Positions 1-5,422 of a stretch of DNA of 7,684 nt are shown here, piece after piece. The position numbers and the translations under genes were made by a program. Each line of letters opens with the position of its first letter. Position 1 is the stretch's first letter. The notes under the pieces were generated by a model. The model had not been told where the DNA came from. It searched no databases and saw only the letters and a list, made by a program, of their open reading frames with translations. The DNA is from Anaerolineales bacterium (GTDB taxonomy: Bacteria; Chloroflexota; Anaerolineae; Anaerolineales; Villigracilaceae), in NCBI GenBank assembly GCA_016789205.1, contig JAEURF010000074.1:1-7684 (forward strand), given 5' to 3'.

Positions 1-9
1 CGAATCATC

Positions 10-172
10 ACTCTGGAAAATTCTTGTATCAGTCATTGCAGGAATACCGACGGTGTAAATTTGTTAGTTATCTAGTTAGATAGTTTACTAGTGAGCTAGT
101 TAAAACTAGCCAACTAGAAAACCAAACAACTAGCAAACTAATAAACCAATCTCTCAGGTTCCATTACAGAGG
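10..172 (+). promoter_or_regulatory. Glycine riboswitch aptamer, atypically long
   Basis: This is a cis-acting RNA in the leader of the glycine cleavage operon that should sense glycine. The sequence shows the family hallmarks in the right order. A P1 strand CTCTGG (11-16) is matched by ACAGAGG (166-172), giving five pairs between 11-15 and 167-171. A stem ATTCTTG (20-26) pairs with CAGGAAT (39-45). The core ACCGACGGTGTAAAT (46-60) fits the consensus CCGAAGGgGnAA, and CTCTCAGG (151-158) precedes a short spacer and the P1 3' strand. The stem normally formed by GGAGAG and CTCTC is weak here, because the 5' side reads GGAAAATT. The segment between the core and CTCTCAGG is a long hairpin instead of a short variable stem. 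Many glycine riboswitches are tandem; a first aptamer could lie just upstream of the window. Location directly before gcvH supports the call. Confidence 0.85.
60..145 (+). repeat. 86-nt imperfect hairpin inside the riboswitch
   Basis: An inverted repeat has a single symmetry axis near 102.5. Paired blocks are 60-69 with 136-145 (ten pairs, one G-U), 72-77 with 128-133, 83-86 with 119-122, 88-92 with 113-117, and 95-101 with 104-110. The arms are built from a recurring CTAGTT / AACTAG motif, with CTAG at 72, 88, 96, 106, 114 and 130 (spacings 16, 8, 10, 8, 16). It occupies the place of the aptamer's variable peripheral stem, between the GTAAA core and CTCTCAGG. It could be an expanded natural stem or an inserted palindrome. 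Confidence 0.75.
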
Positions 173-200
173 ACGCGCGAAGATATTCGTGCGTCCTTTT
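171..200 (+). terminator. Riboswitch expression-platform terminator
   Basis: The stem GGACGCGCGAA (171-181) pairs with TTCGTGCGTCC (186-196), eleven pairs with one G-U, around a four-base GATA loop, followed by TTTT. The stem begins at the last base of the riboswitch P1 3' strand and can extend into it (168-170 with 197-199). Terminator growth and P1 closure would therefore compete. This fits the usual ON behaviour of glycine riboswitches, where glycine stabilises P1 and allows read-through into gcvH. The pairing is seen in the sequence; the mechanism is inferred. Confidence 0.8.
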
Positions 201-210
201 CAATTTAATG

Positions 211-260
211 ATGGAGTCAGCCAGCTTACTGGCGCAGGAGCAAGCTCCTGCACTCCAAAA
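211..260 (+). repeat. Dispersed palindromic repeat, copy A (intergenic)
   Basis: This 50-nt element matches a second copy at 6427-6479 with five substitutions and one 3-nt gap. It folds as a closed three-way junction. An outer stem TGGAGT (212-217) pairs with ACTCCA (252-257). Hairpin one is GCCAG (220-224) with CTGGC (229-233). Hairpin two is GCAGGAGC (234-241) with GCTCCTGC (244-251) around an AA loop. It lies between the riboswitch terminator and the gcvH ribosome binding site, so it is in the mRNA leader when the operon is read. No transposase or target duplication is visible; it resembles a non-autonomous REP-like or MITE-like element. Confidence 0.8.
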
Positions 261-281
261 CTCAAACAAGGAGACTAAAAC

Positions 282-659
282 ATGAACACCCCATCCAATT
301 TGAAATATGCTAAGTCTGATGAATGGTTTGACCCCGCCAGCGGAAAGGTTGGTATTACTGATTTTGCACAAGGACAATTATCTGACATTGTCTTTGTGGA
401 AATTTTAGTAGATGAAGGCGAAGACATCACAGCTGGCAAGCCGATTGCTTCTGTTGAATCCGTCAAAGCCTCTGCTGAAATTTATGCACCTGCTTCTGGC
501 AAAGTGAGCAAAGTCAATAAAGGTGTGGTTGAAAAACCTGAATTGATTAACTCTGACCCATACGGCGAAGCATGGATGATTCAACTTGAAGGCGGCACTG
601 CCGGGGATTTAATGGATTCCGCCACGTATGAAAAAGATAGTGCTTCGAGAGCACATTAA
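282..659 (+). CDS. gcvH: Glycine cleavage system H protein (lipoyl carrier)
   Basis: GcvH carries the aminomethyl group on a lipoyl-lysine arm between the P, T and L proteins during cytoplasmic glycine oxidation. The 125-residue length is normal for the family. The N-terminal part has the GcvH signature with DEWFD (13-17) and GITDFAQGQLSDIVFVE (24-40). The lipoylation segment is SVESVKASAEIYAP, and K62 is the expected lipoylated lysine. The start is supported by AAGGAG (268-273) eight bases upstream of ATG. It is the first gene of the gcvH-gcvPA-gcvPB operon and sits directly behind the glycine riboswitch and its terminator, so expression should rise with glycine. The leader between terminator and gene contains a dispersed palindromic repeat. 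Confidence 0.97.
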   Translation: MNTPSNLKYAKSDEWFDPASGKVGITDFAQGQLSDIVFVEILVDEGEDITAGKPIASVESVKASAEIYAPASGKVSKVNKGVVEKPELINSDPYGEAWMIQLEGGTAGDLMDSATYEKDSASRAH

Positions 660-665
660 TTAACT

Positions 666-692
666 GTAGGAGCGAGGTTACCTCGCCCCTAC
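666..692. repeat. GC-rich palindrome between gcvH and gcvPA
   Basis: GTAGGAGCGAGGT (666-678) faces ACCTCGCCCCTAC (680-692): 12 of 13 positions pair, with one A/C mismatch at 671/687. It fills most of the 46-nt gap between the two genes and is far more GC-rich than its surroundings. No T-run follows, so it is not a typical terminator. The only good Shine-Dalgarno-like string in the gap, TAGGAG (667-672), lies inside the left arm, 33 bases before the gcvPA ATG. It could be a dispersed repeat or an mRNA processing or attenuation hairpin. Confidence 0.65.
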
Positions 693-705
693 GAATTGAG
701 AAAAT

Positions 706-2049
706 ATGACCTTTATCCCCACTTCCCCCGCAGAAACGGAGGCGATGTTAGAAACCGTCGGAGTCAAATCATTAGATGATTTATTCGATGCAGTTCCAAA
801 AAAACATCGCTTTCCAAAATTAAACCTTCCGCCTGCTTTAACAGAAATGGAAGCCGCCGCTCACTTAAGTGACATGGCGTCTAGTAATGAAAATGTTCGT
901 CAAGATTTAGTTTCATTTCTTGGTGCAGGTGCATACAATCATTATGTACCGTCAGTAGTTGACCACATGCTCAGGCGTGGAGAATTTTATACAGCCTACA
1001 CTCCATATCAACCAGAAATTTCACAAGGTACATTGCAAGCCGTGTTTGAATTTCAATCATTGATGGCGAACTTAACAGGCATGGATGTATCCAACGCATC
1101 TCATTATGATGGCGCAACTGCAACAGCCGAAGCAGTTAGTTTAGCGTATGCACAATATCGCGGAAAAAGAAAACGAATCGTCATGTCACCTGCATTACAT
1201 CCGCAATACCGCGATGTAGTTGATACGTACACACAAGGTATGGGCATAGAAACTGTTGGGGATGAAGAAACCAACCTCACCCTTAGTCCCGAATCGTTAA
1301 CTTCCTATATTGATGAAAACACGATGATAGTCATCGTGCAATATCCAGATTTTCTTGGTCGCATCTTTGATTACAAAAAAATAATTGACGAGGCTCATGC
1401 AAAAGGCGCGTTGGTTTGTGTGGTTGCAAATCCGACAGCATTGTTGATGTTGAAAACGCCTGGCGACATGGGTGCGGATATTGTTGTTGGTGAAGCGCAA
1501 CCATTTGGAATTCCAATTTGGTATGGCGGACCGTATCTTGGATTTTTCACAACAAAAAAGTCTTATGTGCATAAAATGGCTGGACGTTTGGTTGGTGAAA
1601 CAATGGATGTGCGCGGACAACGTTCGTATGTGTTGACGTTAACTGCGCGCGAACAACATATCAAACGCGAACGCGCCACTTCAAATATTTGTACCAATCA
1701 AGGTTTGCTTGCACTTGCCGCTTCTGTTTATATGTCAGTGCTTGGCAAAGAAGGTTTGAAAGAAGTTGCAAATCTTTGTTATCAAAAAGCGCATTATGCC
1801 GCGAATGAGTTAAGCAAACTCAAAGGTTTCAAATTATTTTCAAGCGAACCATTCTTCCATGAATTTACTTTGGAATGTCCAAAACCTGCCAGCGAAGTGA
1901 ATCAATATTTGTTAGATCATGGCATTCTCGGCGGTTACGATTTAGGCAATGATTATCCAGAATTAAAAAATCATTTGCTGGTTGCCGTCACTGAAATGAA
2001 TAGTAAAGAAGAAATTGATGCGCTCGTTGAAGTGTTAAAGGAGATATAA
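706..2049 (+). CDS. gcvPA: Glycine dehydrogenase (decarboxylating) subunit 1
   Basis: This is the alpha subunit of a split P-protein, which with GcvPB decarboxylates glycine using PLP and passes the aminomethyl moiety to lipoyl-GcvH. The 447-residue length is normal. It is an aminotransferase-fold protein without the PLP lysine, which lies in the partner. Recognisable blocks are FLGAGAYNHYVPSVVDHM (71-88), YTPYQPEISQGT (98-109), ASHYDGATATAEA (131-143), FGIPIWYGGPYLGFF (267-281) and REQHIKRERATSNICTNQ (315-332). The ATG at 706 aligns with the family's usual N-terminus, but its ribosome binding site is weak (TTGAG at 696-700), because a palindrome fills the space upstream. Translation may depend on coupling or on that hairpin. 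It is followed after one base by gcvPB. Confidence 0.96.
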   Translation: MTFIPTSPAETEAMLETVGVKSLDDLFDAVPKKHRFPKLNLPPALTEMEAAAHLSDMASSNENVRQDLVSFLGAGAYNHYVPSVVDHMLRRGEFYTAYTPYQPEISQGTLQAVFEFQSLMANLTGMDVSNASHYDGATATAEAVSLAYAQYRGKRKRIVMSPALHPQYRDVVDTYTQGMGIETVGDEETNLTLSPESLTSYIDENTMIVIVQYPDFLGRIFDYKKIIDEAHAKGALVCVVANPTALLMLKTPGDMGADIVVGEAQPFGIPIWYGGPYLGFFTTKKSYVHKMAGRLVGETMDVRGQRSYVLTLTAREQHIKRERATSNICTNQGLLALAASVYMSVLGKEGLKEVANLCYQKAHYAANELSKLKGFKLFSSEPFFHEFTLECPKPASEVNQYLLDHGILGGYDLGNDYPELKNHLLVAVTEMNSKEEIDALVEVLKEI

Positions 2050-2050
2050 G

Positions 2051-3538
2051 ATGTCAACGATTATTGAACCGACTATTTTTGAACTTTCATCTCCCGGCAG
2101 ACGTGGCGTAAAGATGCCCGCTTCAGACGTGCCTCAAACTGATTCTCTACCTCAACATTTGCTTCGCTCCGAACTTCCTCTGCCCGAAATCGCCGAAGTG
2201 GATGTGGTTCGTCATTACGTTAAATTAAGCAAATTAAATTACAGTGTAGATGAAGGATTTTATCCATTGGGTTCTTGTACGATGAAATACAACCCAAAGA
2301 TAAATGAAGATACTTGTCGTTATCCTGGATTTTTATTTACACATCCATTACAACCGATTGAAACCGTACAAGGCAATTTAGCATTGATGTTTGAATTGCA
2401 AGAATGGTTAAAAGAAATTAGCGGATTTGCTGGAGTCACATTACAACCTGCGGCTGGCGCACATGGTGAATATACTGGCGTGTTAATGATGGCGGCATAT
2501 CACAAACTTCGTGGTGATACAAAACGAACAAAGATGTTAATCCCAGATGCGGCACATGGAACAAATCCAGCCTCGGTTGGCATGATGGGTATGGGTGTAA
2601 TCACCATTCCATCAGATAGCAGAGGCAATGTTGACCTTAAAGCACTTGAAGCGGCTTGTGATGATACTGTCATCGGCATGATGTTGACCAATCCAAATAC
2701 ATTGGGCATGTTTGATGAAAACATCGAAAAAGTAATTGAAATGGTACATAAATGCGGCGGCTTGATGTATGGTGATGGTGCCAACTTAAATGCATTGCTT
2801 GGAATCGTCCGCCCCGGTGATTTAGGTTTTGATGTGATGCACTTCAACTTACACAAAACTTTTTCCGTCCCACATGGTGGTGGCGGACCTGGTTGTGGAC
2901 CTGTCGGAGTCAGCAAAACATTATTAGACTTTTTACCTTCACCACTTGTAGGAATCCTTGAAGAAGGTAATGATGACGAAGCTCCGTTTTATGGTTTCGT
3001 TACGCCGAAAAATTCCATCGGACGCATGAAAGCATTTCATGGTCACTTTGGTGGCGGTATGGTTCGTGCTTATACATACATCGCCATGCACGGACCAGAT
3101 GGCTTAAAAGCGATTTCTCAATATGCGGTCTTGAATGCAAATTATTTGCAAGCCAAAGTTCGTAGTCACTACAAAATTCCATTTGACCGAATCTGTATGC
3201 ATGAATTTGTCGCCGAAGGAAGATTTGAAGGCAGTGATGTTCGTGCATTGGATATTTCCAAACGTCTCATGGATTATGGCTTCCATCCACCGACAAACTA
3301 CTTCCCTCTTATTGTTCCTGAAGCATTGATGATTGAGCCAACTGAAACCGAAAACAAAGATACGTTAGATAAATTTGCAGATGCCTTAATCAAAATTGCT
3401 GAAGAAGCAAAGAATCAACCCGAATTGCTTCACAACGCACCAAGCACTACAAAATTTGGTCGAATGGATGAGGTCAAGGCGGCGAGAGAGTTGGTCTTGT
3501 GTTGTTGGTTGCCTGAGGATTATGAGGCGATGGTGTAA
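2051..3538 (+). CDS. gcvPB: Glycine dehydrogenase (decarboxylating) subunit 2
   Basis: This is the PLP-binding subunit of the split P-protein of the glycine cleavage system. It has 495 residues, close to the family norm. Landmarks are SSPGRRG (13-19), YPLGSCTMKYNPK (71-83), LQPAAGAHGEY (131-141), DAAHGTNPAS (166-175), GDGAN (241-245) and NLHKTFSVPHGGGGPGCGP (266-284). K269 in HKTF is the expected Schiff-base lysine, followed by the glycine-rich loop. The start is supported by AAGGAGA (2039-2045) inside the end of gcvPA, with a one-base gap between the genes, which indicates stoichiometric translation of the two subunits. A strong terminator six bases after the stop closes the operon. No catalytic residue appears to be missing. 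Confidence 0.97.
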   Translation: MSTIIEPTIFELSSPGRRGVKMPASDVPQTDSLPQHLLRSELPLPEIAEVDVVRHYVKLSKLNYSVDEGFYPLGSCTMKYNPKINEDTCRYPGFLFTHPLQPIETVQGNLALMFELQEWLKEISGFAGVTLQPAAGAHGEYTGVLMMAAYHKLRGDTKRTKMLIPDAAHGTNPASVGMMGMGVITIPSDSRGNVDLKALEAACDDTVIGMMLTNPNTLGMFDENIEKVIEMVHKCGGLMYGDGANLNALLGIVRPGDLGFDVMHFNLHKTFSVPHGGGGPGCGPVGVSKTLLDFLPSPLVGILEEGNDDEAPFYGFVTPKNSIGRMKAFHGHFGGGMVRAYTYIAMHGPDGLKAISQYAVLNANYLQAKVRSHYKIPFDRICMHEFVAEGRFEGSDVRALDISKRLMDYGFHPPTNYFPLIVPEALMIEPTETENKDTLDKFADALIKIAEEAKNQPELLHNAPSTTKFGRMDEVKAARELVLCCWLPEDYEAMV

Positions 3539-3543
3539 AACAG

Positions 3544-3578
3544 AAACTTCCGAAGTCTTAAAGACTTCGGAAGTTTTT
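3544..3578 (+). terminator. Rho-independent terminator of the gcv operon
   Basis: A perfect 16-base inverted repeat, AAACTTCCGAAGTCTT (3544-3559) and AAGACTTCGGAAGTTT (3561-3576), is followed by a T-run. The A-rich left flank would give a short U-run on the opposite strand as well, but no gene converges here. The perfect symmetry is greater than termination requires and may mark a repeat-derived terminator. Confidence 0.9.
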
Positions 3579-3616
3579 CTTTCAAAACCGTAATCACCCA
3601 TTTTCCTTCCTAAGGT

Positions 3617-3622
3617 TATAAT
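3617..3622 (+). promoter_or_regulatory. -10 box for the methyltransferase gene
   Basis: A perfect TATAAT lies 34 bases before the preferred ATG at 3657. No good TTGACA is seen 16-18 bases upstream, so the -35 side is weak or activator-dependent. The ATG at 3621 overlaps this box and would lie upstream of the transcript start, which argues against it as the gene start. Confidence 0.55.
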
Positions 3623-3656
3623 GCGGGGCAGTTTCATCCCATGCCAGAAGGACTCT

Positions 3657-4466
3657 ATGCTCAATAAAATCTTATTTCACCGCTTTCCAAAATTGAAAAG
3701 CTGGCTGACTCGTTTGCAATATGAATTCGTCTCTACGCTCGTCAAAGACAAGGGTGCTGTTTTTATGAATTTCGGCTACACGGCTCACCATCAGGGAGCA
3801 GAGCCTTTAGAATTACACCCTGATGATGAATACCATCGTTATCCATTACAACTGTATCATCACGTCGCCAAGCATGTTGAGTGGAAAAATGTTGAGGCAC
3901 TAGAAGTCAGCTCCGGGCGAGGCGGAGGCGCGAACTTCATCATGCGGTATTTCAAACCGAAGTCGTATGTTGGGGTAGATTTTTCGCAACGTGCCATTGA
4001 GTTTTGTCGCAATGCTTATCAAGTGGATGGTTTGCAATTTCAGCACGGCAATGCAGAGGATTTGAAATTCCCTGATAATACATTTGATGTTGTGGTCAAT
4101 GTCGAAGCGTCTTTGTATTATCCAAACATCGAAAAATTTTTTGGGCATGTCAAACGCGTCTTGAAGCCCGGCGGATATTTTCTCTATACTGATTTAAGAT
4201 ATGAAGAAAAATTGGATGAATGGCACAAGCAGTTAAAACAAATCGGTTGGAAAGTGATTAAAGAAGAAGATATTACTGAAAATGTTTTGAAAGCCTTAGA
4301 AATGGACCGTGAACAACGCATTCGACTGGCTAAACACTACGCACCGAAAATTTTGCATAAACTTTTTTATGAATTTCAAGGTCTATCTGGGAACTCTCCA
4401 AAAGATGGAATGCCGCATTTGGATAAACGCAGATATTGGTATTTTGTTTTACAAAACTTGGAATAA
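3657..4466 (+). CDS. SAM methyltransferase, phthiotriol MTase-like
   Basis: This is a class I (Rossmann-fold) S-adenosylmethionine-dependent methyltransferase of 269 residues from the chosen start. The SAM-binding motif I is ALEVSSGRGGG (81-91). VGVD (105-108) ends strand two, GNAEDLKF (131-138) supplies the adenine-side acid, and DVVVNVEASLYY (144-155) is motif IV, followed by RVLKPGGYFLYTDLR. The upstream segment MNFGY, then DDEYHRYPLQLYHHVA (55-70), and the NVEAS motif resemble mycobacterial phthiotriol/phenolphthiotriol dimycocerosate methyltransferases, which O-methylate a lipid alcohol. The true acceptor here is unknown, and no polyketide synthase is adjacent. The start at 3657 has AGAAGG (3646-3651) at good spacing; the longer frame from 3621 overlaps the -10 box. 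The gene is monocistronic between its own promoter and terminator. Confidence 0.85.
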   Translation: MLNKILFHRFPKLKSWLTRLQYEFVSTLVKDKGAVFMNFGYTAHHQGAEPLELHPDDEYHRYPLQLYHHVAKHVEWKNVEALEVSSGRGGGANFIMRYFKPKSYVGVDFSQRAIEFCRNAYQVDGLQFQHGNAEDLKFPDNTFDVVVNVEASLYYPNIEKFFGHVKRVLKPGGYFLYTDLRYEEKLDEWHKQLKQIGWKVIKEEDITENVLKALEMDREQRIRLAKHYAPKILHKLFYEFQGLSGNSPKDGMPHLDKRRYWYFVLQNLE

Positions 4467-4472
4467 ATTTAT

Positions 4473-4500
4473 AAAAGGTGCGTTTATAACGCACTTTTTT
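4473..4500 (+). terminator. Rho-independent terminator after the methyltransferase
   Basis: The stem GTGCGTT (4478-4484) pairs with AACGCAC (4488-4494) around a TAT loop. It is extended by a G-U pair (4477/4495) and by AAAA against the T-run 4495-4500. Confidence 0.85.
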
Positions 4501-4546
4501 GTTTATCAAAATCGCTTACAATCATGATTAAGTTAAGGAGATAATC

Positions 4547-5422
4547 ATGCAAAATATTACGGATGACATTCGTAAAAAAATAATTCTCTTTCAAGAGACA
4601 GAAATCACCGAATATCACATTTACAAAAGATTAGCAAAAAAAATTACATCGGCTGAAAACGCAAAACTTTTAGAAGAAATTGCCGAAGACGAACTGCGTC
4701 ATTACAACGGCTGGAAAAAATATACCAATCAAGATGTAAAACCAAATTGGTTTAATATTTGGTTTTATTACACATTAAGCATTGTTTTTGGCGTAACCTT
4801 CGGAGTCAAATTAATGGAACGTGGCGAAGAAGCCGCGCAAAAAAATTACGATGTCGTTTCAGAGGTCATCCCCGAAGCAAAAACGTATCAACATGAAGAA
4901 GAGCAACACGAGCAACAATTATTAAACATGTTGGATGAAGAACGATTGGAATATGCAGGTTCGATTGTGTTAGGGTTGAGCGATGCATTGGTTGAACTCA
5001 CAGGCGCATTAGCAGGACTTACATTGGCTTTGCAAAATACACAACTGATTGCATTATCAGGTCTCATCACAGGCATAGCCGCATCCATGTCTATGGCGGC
5101 GAGCGAATATCTTTCCACACGTTCTGAAGTCACCAAAAAGAATCCAGTCCGCGCGGCAATATACACAGGCATGGCATATATCGGCACAGTTGTTTTGTTA
5201 ATTCTTCCGTATCTGCTTTTTGAAAATTATTATCTCGACCTGGCAATTTCATTAACCACAGCAGTTATCATCATTGCAGTTTTTAATTTTTATATATCCA
5301 TTGCCAAAGGCGAATCATTCCGCGCGCGTTTTCTTGAAATGGCAGGTCTCACTTTAGGTGTAGCAACCATATCTTTCATCATTGGTTATTTCATTCGCAT
5401 TTGGTTAGGAATTGAAATTTGA
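4547..5422 (+). CDS. Rubrerythrin-VIT1/CCC1 fusion, MbfA-like
   Basis: This 291-residue membrane protein combines an N-terminal ferritin-like di-iron domain (about 10-130) with a C-terminal VIT1/CCC1 iron/manganese transporter domain (about 138-291). Candidate metal ligands in the first domain are E19/E22, E49 and H52 (EDELRH), E91/E94 in helix three and E118/H121 (EEQH). The second domain shows GLSDALVELTGALAGL (143-158) with D146 and E150, then SMSMAASEYLSTRSE (180-194) with M181, M183 and E187. These are the usual VIT1 ion-path residues, within roughly five hydrophobic helices. The architecture matches bacterial MbfA (membrane-bound ferritin A), an inner-membrane iron exporter that protects against iron and peroxide stress; export direction here is inferred. 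AAGGAG (4535-4540) supports the ATG. The stop overlaps the TTG start of the next gene. Confidence 0.88.
   Translation: MQNITDDIRKKIILFQETEITEYHIYKRLAKKITSAENAKLLEEIAEDELRHYNGWKKYTNQDVKPNWFNIWFYYTLSIVFGVTFGVKLMERGEEAAQKNYDVVSEVIPEAKTYQHEEEQHEQQLLNMLDEERLEYAGSIVLGLSDALVELTGALAGLTLALQNTQLIALSGLITGIAASMSMAASEYLSTRSEVTKKNPVRAAIYTGMAYIGTVVLLILPYLLFENYYLDLAISLTTAVIIIAVFNFYISIAKGESFRARFLEMAGLTLGVATISFIIGYFIRIWLGIEI

Noticed and set aside
60..145. CTAGTT repeats as a CRISPR array or tandem satellite
   Set aside because: The units are very short, alternate in orientation about one axis and have no spacer/repeat structure; they are the arms of a single hairpin within a riboswitch.
138..377. Reverse-strand reading frame across the gcvH leader
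   Set aside because: It runs through the riboswitch, the terminator and the palindromic repeat and into gcvH. Its openness comes from the stop-poor repeat, and it has no recognisable protein features.
3621..3656. Upstream ATG at 3621 as the methyltransferase start
   Set aside because: The codon overlaps a TATAAT -10 box and would lie before the transcript start. ATG 3657 has a good ribosome binding site and gives the family's typical length.
4511..4549. Possible promoter or iron box before the MbfA-like gene (TACAAT at 4517, two AATCATG copies)
   Set aside because: No matching -35 hexamer at proper spacing and no recognisable Fur, Irr or IdeR box; too weak to annotate, though a promoter must exist nearby.
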